DNA from: Tranzscheliella williamsii
Taxonomy: Eukaryota > Basidiomycota > Ustilaginomycetes > Ustilaginales > Ustilaginaceae
NCBI GenBank assembly: GCA_023212725.1
Contig: JALBYF010000069.1
Span: forward strand, 30,635-94,634
DNA length: 64,000 nt
Direction: 5' to 3'
How positions within the stretch are numbered: position 1 is the stretch's first letter; each line of letters starts with the position of its first letter. The notes under the pieces were generated by a model that was given only the letters and a program-made list of their open reading frames with translations, searched no databases and had not been told where the DNA came from. Made by a program: the position numbers and the translations under genes. Shown here piece after piece: positions 27,661-38,637 of this stretch.

Positions 27661-30600
27661 ATGGCCTTCGGGACGCTGCTGAGGCGGCCTTCCCGTTCTG
27701 ATGCCACCGCAGGACCCTCTAAGCCGCGTTCTTCGTCCGACTGGCTGCGCCCGCGTCACAGCATCGGCAAAGGTCCTCTTGATGAGGACCTTCTTTACCA
27801 CCATCCTTCGACCGCCCTCCAGCCTGGCCGTCCCTCCAACGACGGCCACAGCGTTTACTCGGCGCCTGTCCGCCTAGGTACTACCGATCCGCGCCGTCCG
27901 AGCCACGAAGATCAATATGCCCGCCAGCGCAACGCCCCTCTTCTGCCGTCATCAACTCTGAGTGGCCTTCCCGCCGCCTTTTCGCCCGGCGTCTCTTCCA
28001 CGCCAGCGCCAGTGCATCTGTCGCCGGAGACAGCAGCTGTCAACCGCTACGACAGGCTTTTCGGTCTGTCGGGCATGCCTGCGGCTTCGCGCTCTGTGTC
28101 TCCGTCCATGACCTACCCTCAACCGCAGTCGCACAGCGCGAGCCCATTGGCTGCATCGGCCGATGCCCCGGTGCAGCACGACGCCAAGCATCGCTCGCCC
28201 TTCCCGCCCCCGTCCTCGTCCACCGGCGCTAGCACCAGCAAGGACACCTCCACCCGGGGCAGCGCCTTCTTCCGCCGGCCGAGCTTCCGTCGCCGCAACA
28301 GCTCCAATGCCTCGTCTTCGTCCCGTCCCGACCGCGCCGCCCTCCAGCACGCCATGTCTGACACCGCAGCGGCTGCTGCTGCAATTCCTCCTGAGCCTGC
28401 ATCTGCGTCTGTGGCTACGCGGGACACGCCAACTGCAAATAGCCACCCCAGCGCGGCGCTCGACTCGTCTGCATCTGCGAACCGACCACAAGCCCCGACC
28501 CATCCGCCTGTCCCCGCCGCTTCCCTGAGGCGGTTCAAGGAGGCAGCCCCAGCTGCCGAGCCGAGTCCAGGCCGCTTCGCACGCCTCTTCGGCCGTCGCA
28601 AGTCGCGATCGGCGTCTTCCCATGCTGCGCCGACGCAGGCCGCAGGCGCCGTCGAGCACGAGCATGCGCTGGCGACATCCCGACCCTCTCCCCCCATGGC
28701 TATCATCGCTGCCGGCTGGATGAACCCTGCCCTTCCGCAACCGGGGGCTGCTTCGACTGGTCAAGACCGCAACCCGGCGCCAGCACCCGTCCCACGACAG
28801 ACGCTTGCGGGAAGCCCCAGCGCGTCCGCCCCTGCCATGGCATCCGGTGAGCCCACAGCACCACAACCTACGGCAGTGAGACCGACTGGAACACCGTCTT
28901 CAGGAGTATCGCTGGCGCCATCACGATCAGCCCCCTCGGCCGCGGCCACCCACGTATCTTCCGACGAACAAGTTCGTCCGGCACAGCACGTCTTCCAGTT
29001 CCCCGCACGTAGCTCCGCCTCTGATCGCCCTGACTCACTGCGGACAGCTCGGACCACAACCGGTCAGCCGGGACATGCTGCGTACCGGTCCAGGTCTTTC
29101 GCGTTTCCCGCCCCGGCGGCGAGCACCCCGCGGGAGCCACTTCCCACGCTGCCCGAGCCGTCGGCGTCGAAACTGCAACGCCAGGCCAGTCGCCTCGCCC
29201 GAACGCTCGGCCACAGGACCAACAGCAAGAGCCTATCTGTCCTCAACAGCTTGTTTGGCAGCAGCACCGGAGTCGGCGCTACCCCGGGCGCTGCTGAAGG
29301 CGCCACTAAGGATGGGCGGCCCGAGACAGCTCATGTACGCCGTCCCTCCTTCCGGGCCCGGCTGATGGGGAGGCAGAACAGCGTGGGTGGCCGCCACCGG
29401 CCCAGCACGCCCGAGATCGAGAGCTGGCGGCAGCGCGGCCCCGACGGCAGCCATCTCGATCTGTACACGGCCGACCACCCCCGGCGCAGCAGCGTGGACG
29501 CTGCCTTGCCGAGCTCCCAGCGCGAAGGTGGGCCCCCCGTCGCCATCTCGCGGTCCAAGAGCGCCGTTCGAAGAAAGCCGCCCCCCGCCGTGCGGCAAAA
29601 AGAGATCGAGAGCAGCTCCAGCACTCCCCTCTACGGCAAGACGTTCCGTGCCCTCGAGGTCGATCCCGCCGAAACCCCACTCGCCGGCAGCCACGCCGCG
29701 TCCCCCACAGCTGCCCTTGTCCCGCTCGAGCACGAATCGCAGCAGGCGGCCAAGCCCAGCAACACCGCGGGCGGCGCAAGCAGAGACGATGAGGCAAGAA
29801 CAGGGCCAGGCAGCTCTCCAGAACGCGCTCCGAGAGCGATGAGCCCGGATCCCCGCGGCACTGTGATGCTCAGCCATCGCCTTGTCAGTGGCAGGAGCTC
29901 TCCTTCTGCCGATTCGCCGTCCGCTTTGGGCCTTTTCGGCATGACGGAGGCCGCCCCAAACGAAAAGTCGCACGCATCGATACCCATCGTCGGCGTACAT
30001 CCCAGTTCTCGGCGCTCCAGCAGGTCTTCGAATTCGGCGTCGGATGTCAAGTCAGGCGCCGTCCAGCTGGAGCAACCCAGCCAGACCAAGTTGCCGCCAG
30101 CGCCCACGCACAACCGGTTTTTGCAGGCAACCTCACCCAGACGTTCGGGGAAGCGCGATTCTTCAGGCGCGCCCAGCGTTGCCGACACCTCGAGCTCTGT
30201 CGATCGCCCCTGGTCTCTGATCAGCGCTGGGGAAACCGACACGCCGCTTCTCCGGCTTCGTAAGCTCGTCGTGGACACCAACGCCGACGACAGCCGCGAC
30301 GGCGACAGTGACAGCCTCTTCTTCCGGCCTATTGCCGAGCTGCGTCCATCGCACGAGCGTACCGCTCCGCAACGGCCGCGCTCCGGCAACTCTATCCACA
30401 TCACCAGCGACCTGATCGAAGCGGGCTCGCGCCAGGAGCTCTTGGACGTCCCGAATACCGAACCGACTTCTCCCATCGCTGACAACGCGCAATACGACTC
30501 CGCGCACAGCAAGGGGCAAGAGCCGCAGAGGCCGGGCTCGAGCATGACGATGGAGTCCGAGACCAAGCACGAGCTTGCTTCGATCCATTCATCCGGCTCA

Positions 30601-32223
30601 AGCACCTTGAATGCGGCGCGTCTCTGTGGCTCCTCGGACGTCGCTGGCGAGGGCGACCGACTTGGGCCGCTGCGAGGCGCGGGTCTCGCTGTGGCGCCTG
30701 CGGCGCAGCAAATGCGCCATCGGCGGGATATCTCTGGCGGCTCGAGCAGCAGCCAGACGACGGTGCAGGCGCGGCGGGCGTCGGCCGCATCGCGGCTGAC
30801 GGTAAGCAGCGGGCGTTGGAGTGAAGGTTGGCTGTCCCAGGACGCGCTCAGCGCGCTGGACGCCGAGGTCGGGCAGGCGCGCCGCGCCGAGGTGATCGCG
30901 CTGGGCAAGGGCCGCGTCCTCGACTGGGTCGGCGCCGGCGAGAAGCCCCTGCCCACCACCGCGGCGCCAACGCTCTCCCGCAGCAACACACTCCGCAGCC
31001 TCCTAAAGGATCAGCCCGCCCCCCTGGCCTTGCGCGCCGACCGCGCCGAAGCGGCCAGGCAGCAAGCGCTCAATGAAGAACTCACTCACCGCCTTCAGTT
31101 CCTCTCTGCCCAGCAGGACACATCCGCGTCGCCCGACCCCGCCCGCACCAACGCCCCCGACATGCCGGACGAGCAACCCGTCGCGGCGATACCCCCTGCT
31201 GCACCCACCCCGCCAATCCGGCCAGCTCCGCTCGCCCCGCTCGAATTCAACTTTAACACCTTTCCGACCGGCAGGATGAGCACGGCGGCGACACGCTATG
31301 CGCGGCTCTCTGCGTTCCACGACCGCAAGTTGGAGCTCGGCGGCGAGCAGGCAGCCATCGCCGAGGACGCGCCCGAGGCAGTGCGCCTGGGCCGCGCGCC
31401 ATCAAAGCGCGTACGGCGGAGCGCCAGCGCAGCGACGAGCGCTGGCGAAGCGCTTGTCGTCGTCCGCGAGCCGCTGCCACCGCGTCGCGGCCAGGCGTTA
31501 TCCGCCAGCGCAGCAGGACCGGCCAATGCGACGGATGCCCAGCACAGCAAGGAAGGCAGCGACGTCGGCAAGGCGCGCTCGTATGCGACGTCCGAGGAAG
31601 CGGCGCGGGCCAAGCAGCAGGAGGTGCTGGAGCGGCAGCAGCGGCATGCGCGCAGGGAGGCGCGCCGGCACGCGCACCTCCAGGCCAAGTACGCCGAGAA
31701 GAAGCAGCGCGACCCGCTCCTCGCCGCCCGCCTCGCGCTCGCCGGCCTCCTCCCCCCGCCCGACCCGCAACGGGCCGACCACCCCACGTCCACCCCGGCC
31801 CCCACCGCGGCCAAACCAGCCCGCCGTGGCGATCCGTTCCCGACGGCGGCATCGGCGGCGACGCGCAAGGGCACCACCGCGGACGCGCGCCCCGACACGG
31901 CACACAGCATCGCCTCTTCACTCGCCGTCGACTTTGAGTTCCCCGTGCCCCCACAGCGTATGCGCGAGCAATTCTCCGACGACGGCACCCTCCTCAGCCG
32001 TGCTGGCCTCAAGGCCTCCCCGCACTCCCCCCTCGCCGCGCTCCAGAAACATGCGCTCGCCCTCCGCCGCTCCCGCTCCCTCGGATACAACGCACGCCCC
32101 GACCCCGCCGCCCACCCCCACCACCCTCTCGGCCTCGGCATCCAGCTCCCCTCCGAACCCGGCAAAAGCGCATCCCCCACCGCCGCCTCCACCACCTCCG
32201 TCACCGCTGTCGCCCGTTCATGA
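27661..32223 (+). CDS. Large disordered Ser/Pro/Ala-rich protein of unknown function
   Basis: The first ATG in frame is at 27661 (M-A-F-G-T-L-L-R-R-P-S), giving 1520 residues. No catalytic or structural domain is recognisable. The sequence is largely low-complexity Ser, Pro, Ala and Arg with many basic sites of the form R-R-x-S (for example R-R-P-S-R-S, R-R-P-S-F-R, P-R-R-S-S-V), the consensus for protein kinase A. A short charged helical region near residues 1300-1345 (E-E-A-A-R-A-K-Q-Q-E-V-L-E-R) may form a coiled coil. G/C-rich third positions over the whole length support a real gene. It is tandem with a second large Ser-rich gene. Role unknown; a signalling scaffold or polarity protein is only a guess. 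Confidence 0.75.
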   Translation: MAFGTLLRRPSRSDATAGPSKPRSSSDWLRPRHSIGKGPLDEDLLYHHPSTALQPGRPSNDGHSVYSAPVRLGTTDPRRPSHEDQYARQRNAPLLPSSTLSGLPAAFSPGVSSTPAPVHLSPETAAVNRYDRLFGLSGMPAASRSVSPSMTYPQPQSHSASPLAASADAPVQHDAKHRSPFPPPSSSTGASTSKDTSTRGSAFFRRPSFRRRNSSNASSSSRPDRAALQHAMSDTAAAAAAIPPEPASASVATRDTPTANSHPSAALDSSASANRPQAPTHPPVPAASLRRFKEAAPAAEPSPGRFARLFGRRKSRSASSHAAPTQAAGAVEHEHALATSRPSPPMAIIAAGWMNPALPQPGAASTGQDRNPAPAPVPRQTLAGSPSASAPAMASGEPTAPQPTAVRPTGTPSSGVSLAPSRSAPSAAATHVSSDEQVRPAQHVFQFPARSSASDRPDSLRTARTTTGQPGHAAYRSRSFAFPAPAASTPREPLPTLPEPSASKLQRQASRLARTLGHRTNSKSLSVLNSLFGSSTGVGATPGAAEGATKDGRPETAHVRRPSFRARLMGRQNSVGGRHRPSTPEIESWRQRGPDGSHLDLYTADHPRRSSVDAALPSSQREGGPPVAISRSKSAVRRKPPPAVRQKEIESSSSTPLYGKTFRALEVDPAETPLAGSHAASPTAALVPLEHESQQAAKPSNTAGGASRDDEARTGPGSSPERAPRAMSPDPRGTVMLSHRLVSGRSSPSADSPSALGLFGMTEAAPNEKSHASIPIVGVHPSSRRSSRSSNSASDVKSGAVQLEQPSQTKLPPAPTHNRFLQATSPRRSGKRDSSGAPSVADTSSSVDRPWSLISAGETDTPLLRLRKLVVDTNADDSRDGDSDSLFFRPIAELRPSHERTAPQRPRSGNSIHITSDLIEAGSRQELLDVPNTEPTSPIADNAQYDSAHSKGQEPQRPGSSMTMESETKHELASIHSSGSSTLNAARLCGSSDVAGEGDRLGPLRGAGLAVAPAAQQMRHRRDISGGSSSSQTTVQARRASAASRLTVSSGRWSEGWLSQDALSALDAEVGQARRAEVIALGKGRVLDWVGAGEKPLPTTAAPTLSRSNTLRSLLKDQPAPLALRADRAEAARQQALNEELTHRLQFLSAQQDTSASPDPARTNAPDMPDEQPVAAIPPAAPTPPIRPAPLAPLEFNFNTFPTGRMSTAATRYARLSAFHDRKLELGGEQAAIAEDAPEAVRLGRAPSKRVRRSASAATSAGEALVVVREPLPPRRGQALSASAAGPANATDAQHSKEGSDVGKARSYATSEEAARAKQQEVLERQQRHARREARRHAHLQAKYAEKKQRDPLLAARLALAGLLPPPDPQRADHPTSTPAPTAAKPARRGDPFPTAASAATRKGTTADARPDTAHSIASSLAVDFEFPVPPQRMREQFSDDGTLLSRAGLKASPHSPLAALQKHALALRRSRSLGYNARPDPAAHPHHPLGLGIQLPSEPGKSASPTAASTTSVTAVARS

Positions 32224-33572
32224 CACCGATTCCGCCTTGACACAAAAGTGAGCAGTCCACCTATCTAACCCGCTCTCTGTACAGTGTGAATGGTTCGCCA
32301 CCGGCAGAAAGAGTGAGGGCGGATCGGGGGCCGATGGGGCCAGGTCACGCCCGATGCGCGGGCGTGCCAGCAAGCACTGCGCACCGTTTGCCACGCACAG
32401 CTGCACTTGCTGCGGTCTTGGTGCAGGGCGTGCTGTGTTAGGCCCCCCCGTCGCTGCACTCCTGAGCGCGCGCCGGCATGCATCCGCGTTGCTCCCGCAG
32501 CACTAGGGCACATTTCAAGCCGACAAGCAACAGATACAAACCCTATTGAGCTCCTCGATTTTCGCTTCCTATCACTACGCTAGCTATTCTGTATAGAACA
32601 AAAGAATCCACGCGGGTCGCATTTCCAATAAGTGTAGTCTGGATCGATTCATTAGTGCGCGCGTTGCATCTCTTGTTGCGTCGCTTTTGGGGTTCCTCTC
32701 GCCTAGTGCTGTGGCTCGCGCTTCAGCGACCTCCTCCGTTAGCCATCGAGCGGTCGCCGCTCGTTGGTTGGATCGGCGCCATTCCGTCGCTCCCCTTACT
32801 TTGCTGTTCCTACGTCGTGAGAGCGTTCGCTGCGTTTGCTGCGTTTCCTCTCCCTTTCGCCTCGTTCGTCAACTGCCTTCTCTCTTCCAAGAGCATCTTC
32901 CCCCTCCTCGCCCCTTGTCTCCGTTCGGGTCCTATCCGCCTTCTCAGCATTCCGTTGAGTGCTGATCGTTTATCTGCCTTTCGGAAGCGTCGCCCTGTCC
33001 TGCCGAATTCGACCGCTTCCCACGGTTGGCTTAGCTCGCGCGCGTCGTTGCTGGTTTTCTTGTCTCTCTTTGTCGGCTTCTCTTTACTGCATTAACCACG
33101 CCCTCTCCGCTCAGCTTCATTACGCGCTACACAGCGACTGCGCACCCACGATCGACTTCATCACCGCCGCCATCCCACATCGCCCAAGCCGCTCGTCGCT
33201 TGCTGCGCATCTGTTTTGCTGGTCAAACACTCACCTCGCCGCCTCTCGCTCACTAAAGCCGCTTTCATCTCCTCGCCCCTCTCCCCGACCCACAGCCCCT
33301 CACCGACACATCACCACTTCACCCCCTTCCCCTCTTCGCCCTTTTGCTCAGCGTCTGCCGGCAGCGCTGCTCATCAACTGTCCATCCGTCACACCACCAC
33401 CGTCACATGCTTTCTCCTTCCATCTGAACCAACAAAACTCCTCGTGCAGGCTCACAAGGCGTTTTTCTACCACTCTCCGACCCACGCACATACATACACA
33501 CAGGTTTACCTACTTATCTCTGCCTGACTCGACACTCAACCGCCGCCCACGTCGGCACCGATCCATCTCACA
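32224..33572 (+). promoter_or_regulatory. Intergenic with long CT-rich leader
   Basis: About 1.35 kb between two tandem genes. From about 32800 to 33560 the plus strand is CT-rich, with tracts such as ccccgacccacagcccctc. Open frames across it (for example 32959-33672) reflect that bias and encode no recognisable domain. Confidence 0.5.
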
Positions 33573-36500
33573 ATGGACTGCTCATTGTCAGCGGCAAAGC
33601 CCCGCGATAGGGGCGAGCAGATCTCGTCCGCAAAGAAGAAGGTACGTCCTTGGCGCTGCCATAGCAACATGAGTTCCGCTGCTGACTTTTCTTCGTTCCT
33701 TTTCTTTTTTTTCCAGCTCAAGAGCTACCGTGCCAAGCAGGCTCTTATGGCTCAGAAGCGCTCCTCCTTTTCTTCCTCCCACTCTAGATCGAGTTCGACG
33801 GACAAGCAGCCTACCTTGGCCTTCAACAAGGCGCTTTCCAATGAGATCGTCAGCCAAGCTTCCACCTCCACCAACGCCGCCTCGTTCACACATGGTCGCT
33901 CCGCTTCCCGATCGGCCCACAGCCGCGGCCATTCTCGATCCGGCTCCATCTCGATCACTCCCAACGCTCTCGCATCGGTATCACCTCTGGTGCCATCATT
34001 TGGACAGCGTCCCTCGTCCTCGGCCGTCTCCTCATCCGCCTCGATGGGGCATTTGCGGACCCATTCTAGGACCCATTCTCGCAACCTCTCAGCCGCCCGG
34101 CCAGCGAGCATATCTCTACTCGGCGCCAAGAAGCAGGAATCTACCGTCGTTGCCATCGAGCATCCGGCTGGTGTCAGTCCTCTTGGAGAGTGGAGCGATG
34201 CTGTCAGCGGACGTCGTTCGGCACCCTTGAACACCTCCAGGCACTCCCGGCGCCAATCGGAATTGTTTCTTGATTCCTCCTCTCTCTTCAGCAATCTTGC
34301 AACCGGTACCAAACAGGCTAACGCTGCTGCGCAGCGCAAAGACCATACTCTGGCACCGTCTGCCCAGTTCGATCCTCCCGTCACACCCACTTCTACAGCT
34401 GCGCGTCGGCTCAGTCGACATGCTCGTAACACCAGCATATCAACCAAGCGCGAGAGTATGGAAATGATAACAGGTCTCGGTCTAGGACTCGCCGTCACCG
34501 ACCAGGCCGGGACTTCCCCACGACGTCGAAGCTCGCGCATGTCCAACCTGCCGTCGGCTAGCGTCCTCTTTGGTGCGCCAGACTATCCCAATCACAAAGA
34601 TCGGAAGAGCATCCAGGATTGGGACTGGAAGAAGGCCATGGCCAGTGCCACCGAGAAGCACGACGAATCCGAAGGCCGTCTCACTGCACTAGAGAAGCTG
34701 GAGGGTCGCGGTGCCAGGGCAGCCTCGATTCTCTTCGAGGAACGAAGCTCGGAAAGCCATCGGCCGGCTCAGAATTCGGTCGGCCAGACTTCCCGGGCGT
34801 CAAAGCGTCTCTCTGGTCATACGCGAACAGAGAGCATTCAGATTCCAAATCTTGACGAGATTCATCAAAACGAAATCAATGAACGAAGGGCGAGCTGGAA
34901 GCCATCTGTCAACCTGGAGGCTCCCTCCAACTCGGCCGACGCACGGCGTGAAAGCTGGAGATCGTCCTCCGGACAGCCTTTGTCCGCCTCCCTACTCACA
35001 GTTGGCCTTTCTTCGCCTCTTCCTTCCAAGGCCCATCTATCCAGTCCAGCTCGACCCGAGTCTATCTTCATACATACTGAATCGCCTCTCCCGGAAGGTC
35101 TTGGCACGCTGATGGAGGAGGAGGAGGAAGAAGAGTCGCTCACTCCGCTCCGCGAACGAGAAAGCCTGGATATGCCCATCGCAGGCCCTGCGCCCGACGA
35201 GGAGGAGCGCCGAAAACAGCGACGAGAGGCCGAGGAGGAGATCGTCAAGCGCAACCGAAGAGCTAGCCTTGCGCCCAAGCCTCTGAAGCTGAAGTCGAGA
35301 CCCCCCAGCCTCTACCTCGCCCCTGCAAAGCGCAACGCTATGGCCACCAGTCCCTCGACGCCCAACTTCGCCATATCCCCCATCACCGCTACATCGATGG
35401 TGGATGAAACAACGCCGAGGGTCTCCACTTCCGCGCTGCCGGACGCTCTCGACGAAGAACCTGCATCGTCAACCGTCAGTCGCAGTCAGACCTGCCCCGA
35501 CCTTTCTGTTTCGCTTGAAGATCCTGCGGAGAATGCGTCCGATTCATACGCACAGGCGCCCCTGCTGTCAAAAGGTGGTGCGTCGGATCAGGAGGAAGCA
35601 CAGCCATCGACGTCCGTTCCTTCTCTCAGCGAAGAGCAGAGACAGCTTGAAGCGGTGCAGGAGCAGATCATCCGAGCTCACCGATCGTCTGTCATCCTCA
35701 ACCCGGCTTCGTCCGATACGCCAACTTCCGTCGCCGCGCCAATCAGCTCGCAGAGCCGTGGAATGCGCACGCTGCGACTCGGAAGCCAGACTTCCCTCGC
35801 CTCCATCATCGAGTCTGGCTCTGCCGGCTCTGCCGCGCCCAGCGCTCCTCTCGGCGCCACTGCGAATCGTCGAAGAAGTCTGATCATGGGTGCGTCCGCA
35901 CTGTCCAATGGTCATGCGTCTCAGGACAGCGATCTGGGACGAGGCTTTCCAAGCGCCGCCGCCGCCAGTCGAGCTGCTCGAAGATCCTCCATTATCTACA
36001 AGCCATCCACGCCTTCCGTCGCCGAGTCGAGTCCGGCTCACTCCGCTTCTGATTCCGTTGCCAGCTTTGCAGGCGTTCCTTTGGCTGTACATGACGAGCT
36101 CAAGGCCAAATTCAATCACGATGCTGCCTTGCTCGAATCTACCAAGAAACAGGTGGACTTGCTCGAAAAGGAGCTCGCTCGGGAGACCGAGAGGAGTGCC
36201 AGGGAGCGTGTCGAGCTCGAGCAGCGGACCGCTGACAAGGAGCAGCAACTTGCTGCGCGCGCCGAAGAAGCCGAGAAGACGGCTCACGAGTCGTCCGATG
36301 CCGTAGTCACCCTTCGAGCCGAACTGGCCGAGGCCCGAGAGCTTCTCGACGATCTGCACGCAGAACGCGAGGTACTCCAAGACGACATCGACGGTTGGCG
36401 ATCGCGATGTCAGACCCTTGATGCGTCATCGCGAGCCGAGAAGACAAAGGCAGACGAGCACAGAAGGCTTAACAGCGTCGCTCGTCTCCGGATCAAGCAG

Positions 36501-38420
36501 CTCACCGATGCATTGGAGCAGGCCGGCGTCGAGGTTCCGGCGGACAACTTTGGCGTTTCCCAGGCTTTGGACCAGCCCCAGCTCGACTACTTCAGCATGC
36601 TTCGAAGCCCTGCCCTCGGCTCCACCAGTCCGGGTCTGAACACTACTCCGGCCTTTTCCCCTATGCTTGGCCTCGACGCGGCTACCCCTCAGATTACAAA
36701 GTTGCTTGCCAACATGCGACAACAGATCGTGAATCTGGCCGGCAGCCTCGAGCACGAGAGGAAGCAGCATCTCGCTGCCAAGGATGAGCTGGCGCTTCTG
36801 CAGAGCCAGACGGACTCCAAGCCAAGTCTTCCGACGCTTCCGTCCAACGAAAACAGCTTCTCGCTCGACAGCAGCCGCGCCGACTCGAGCCAGGACGGTG
36901 ACACCTCTGCTTCAGCACCCTCAAGCTCCACCAGGCCTTCTAGCAGTGTGACAGGCAAGAACAAGCGCCATGTCTTTGCGTACGACTCGAGCATGGGCAG
37001 CTTCGGCCAGTCGCAGAGCAGCAACTCGCTGTCGATGACGACCGACGACACCATCCACACTGACAACGACTCTGACATGTCCGACTCCTTCTCGACCAAG
37101 CTTCCCAGTTCCGAGAGCGAGCTGATCGGTCTTGGCATGGGCACTCTGCAGACGCTCGATGAGATCGAGGAGGTCTCGGAGCTGTCGGAAAGCGTTGCGG
37201 GCAGTAACGGCACTTTCATCCACAACGGCCAAGACATGGAAGGCAGTCCCGCGTGGATTGACGTCGAGGCCGAGGCGTGCAGGCCCAGTATGGAAGCCAG
37301 CGAGTCCAGCTTTGGCGGCCACTTTGCGGATGCTGAACACGCACCACCCACGCCGGATCTGTATCGCTCCACAGAGACCTTCTCAAGCCCGATGATGGAG
37401 CCCTTCCCCACGTCGGTCGCACCGACCACAGGTGACCACAGCGCCACCGCGTCCTCCTCCAGCTCTCTCGAGAGCCACGCTGCGCCTTGCACCCCTCCGC
37501 CTGGTTTGGTGGCCGCTGACGACGGCAGCAGTGCTGCCAGCCGTACGCCCTCTCCCCGACCCGAGTTTATCCGGGAGTGGAGCTTCGAACTGGGCAAGTC
37601 ACGATCGCGTAAGGGTCATTACGGTCGGCCCAGTGTCGAGGACTTTTTTGGCATCCTCCGTGAAGACCGCTTGCCACCTCTCCCCTCGGCGGAGGAGGCG
37701 CTGGACCTGCCGCCCATCGTCGTGCAGGGCAACGGGACGATTTTGCCCACGGCGAGAATCAACAAGGAAGGTCGGCCTGTCCATGGCGCGGCCGCCACAC
37801 GAGCAGCTAGCCTCGTGGGCAGCCGACGTCCGCCTGTAGCCCGCTCGGCCTACACCCGAGAGAGCTTTGACACGACCTGCCGCCCGTCTTCGGCCTCGGG
37901 CGGGCAGCAGCACCACGAGCCGAGCCTGTCGAGCGCCTCGAGCTTCGCTGCCCTCGGCTCGCGAGCTCTCAGCCGGATGAGTCTGCAGAATCTTACGGGC
38001 GCCTTCTCCGGGCTGAGCGGATACCTGACCAACCAGTCGGGCGCCGCCGTCAACGCGGCGGCGGCCGCCACCCAGATGTGCAACTCGAACACGCCGGGAG
38101 CCTACCCGTCGCGCCTGGGAGACATGGAAGCGGGCGGGCACGGCAGCCTTTCGTGGTCGGCGCAGCGCCGCGCCCTGGAGGATGACGAGGACGACATCGA
38201 GGCGGGCGTCGCTGGCCGCGTCGTTGCCACTTACAACAAGTCGACGCAGCAGCTCTCTTGGAGCTCCGCCGGCTCGTCGGCGTCGCAGCCGCCGGCACAG
38301 CGTGGCTACGTCAGGAAGGACCAGCTGCCGGCGCCCGCAGCCACGCCGGTCTGGATGCTCGACTTTACCAAGTCCACCCAACCACGTCACGGCGTCGCTG
38401 CCCCGGTCTTTGTCCTGTAA
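33573..38420 (+). CDS. Large Ser-rich coiled-coil protein of unknown function, two exons
   Basis: Exon 1 is 33573-33641 (23 codons) and exon 2 is 33717-38420. The 75-bp intron has donor GTACGT, branch-like GCTGAC and a T-rich acceptor ending TTCCAG. The spliced product is 1590 residues. The first 800 residues are disordered and Ser/Arg-rich with many R-R-S/R-x-S sites. Heptad-like coiled coil runs at about 815-960 (L-L-E-K-E-L-A-R-E-T-E-R; L-R-A-E-L-A-E-A-R-E-L-L). More Ser-rich sequence follows, and the last 200 residues contain a short hydrophobic/Gly segment (L-T-G-A-F-S-G-L-S-G-Y-L). The ATG context is good (cacaATGG). The family is not recognised; a cytoskeletal or polarity role is only inferred from the coiled coil. 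Confidence 0.8.
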   Translation: MDCSLSAAKPRDRGEQISSAKKKVRPWRCHSNMSSAADFSSFLFFFFQLKSYRAKQALMAQKRSSFSSSHSRSSSTDKQPTLAFNKALSNEIVSQASTSTNAASFTHGRSASRSAHSRGHSRSGSISITPNALASVSPLVPSFGQRPSSSAVSSSASMGHLRTHSRTHSRNLSAARPASISLLGAKKQESTVVAIEHPAGVSPLGEWSDAVSGRRSAPLNTSRHSRRQSELFLDSSSLFSNLATGTKQANAAAQRKDHTLAPSAQFDPPVTPTSTAARRLSRHARNTSISTKRESMEMITGLGLGLAVTDQAGTSPRRRSSRMSNLPSASVLFGAPDYPNHKDRKSIQDWDWKKAMASATEKHDESEGRLTALEKLEGRGARAASILFEERSSESHRPAQNSVGQTSRASKRLSGHTRTESIQIPNLDEIHQNEINERRASWKPSVNLEAPSNSADARRESWRSSSGQPLSASLLTVGLSSPLPSKAHLSSPARPESIFIHTESPLPEGLGTLMEEEEEEESLTPLRERESLDMPIAGPAPDEEERRKQRREAEEEIVKRNRRASLAPKPLKLKSRPPSLYLAPAKRNAMATSPSTPNFAISPITATSMVDETTPRVSTSALPDALDEEPASSTVSRSQTCPDLSVSLEDPAENASDSYAQAPLLSKGGASDQEEAQPSTSVPSLSEEQRQLEAVQEQIIRAHRSSVILNPASSDTPTSVAAPISSQSRGMRTLRLGSQTSLASIIESGSAGSAAPSAPLGATANRRRSLIMGASALSNGHASQDSDLGRGFPSAAAASRAARRSSIIYKPSTPSVAESSPAHSASDSVASFAGVPLAVHDELKAKFNHDAALLESTKKQVDLLEKELARETERSARERVELEQRTADKEQQLAARAEEAEKTAHESSDAVVTLRAELAEARELLDDLHAEREVLQDDIDGWRSRCQTLDASSRAEKTKADEHRRLNSVARLRIKQLTDALEQAGVEVPADNFGVSQALDQPQLDYFSMLRSPALGSTSPGLNTTPAFSPMLGLDAATPQITKLLANMRQQIVNLAGSLEHERKQHLAAKDELALLQSQTDSKPSLPTLPSNENSFSLDSSRADSSQDGDTSASAPSSSTRPSSSVTGKNKRHVFAYDSSMGSFGQSQSSNSLSMTTDDTIHTDNDSDMSDSFSTKLPSSESELIGLGMGTLQTLDEIEEVSELSESVAGSNGTFIHNGQDMEGSPAWIDVEAEACRPSMEASESSFGGHFADAEHAPPTPDLYRSTETFSSPMMEPFPTSVAPTTGDHSATASSSSSLESHAAPCTPPPGLVAADDGSSAASRTPSPRPEFIREWSFELGKSRSRKGHYGRPSVEDFFGILREDRLPPLPSAEEALDLPPIVVQGNGTILPTARINKEGRPVHGAAATRAASLVGSRRPPVARSAYTRESFDTTCRPSSASGGQQHHEPSLSSASSFAALGSRALSRMSLQNLTGAFSGLSGYLTNQSGAAVNAAAAATQMCNSNTPGAYPSRLGDMEAGGHGSLSWSAQRRALEDDEDDIEAGVAGRVVATYNKSTQQLSWSSAGSSASQPPAQRGYVRKDQLPAPAATPVWMLDFTKSTQPRHGVAAPVFVL

Positions 38421-38637
38421 CCAGATCCGAATTCTCTCCTGCTTACCCAGTTATTCTTCTCTTCGCACACCTTTGCCCGGCCGCCATTTGTCTTGCTTGC
38501 AACCCCGTTACTAGTCCATTTCGCTCCGTCTTTGTCTTCGTCTTCTACTTGTTCTCGTCACGGTCCATGCCACTTGTGCGAATGCATACTCGATCTCTGC
38601 AACGCTCTGCTGTGTGGCGAGATGTCTATAGAAGCGG

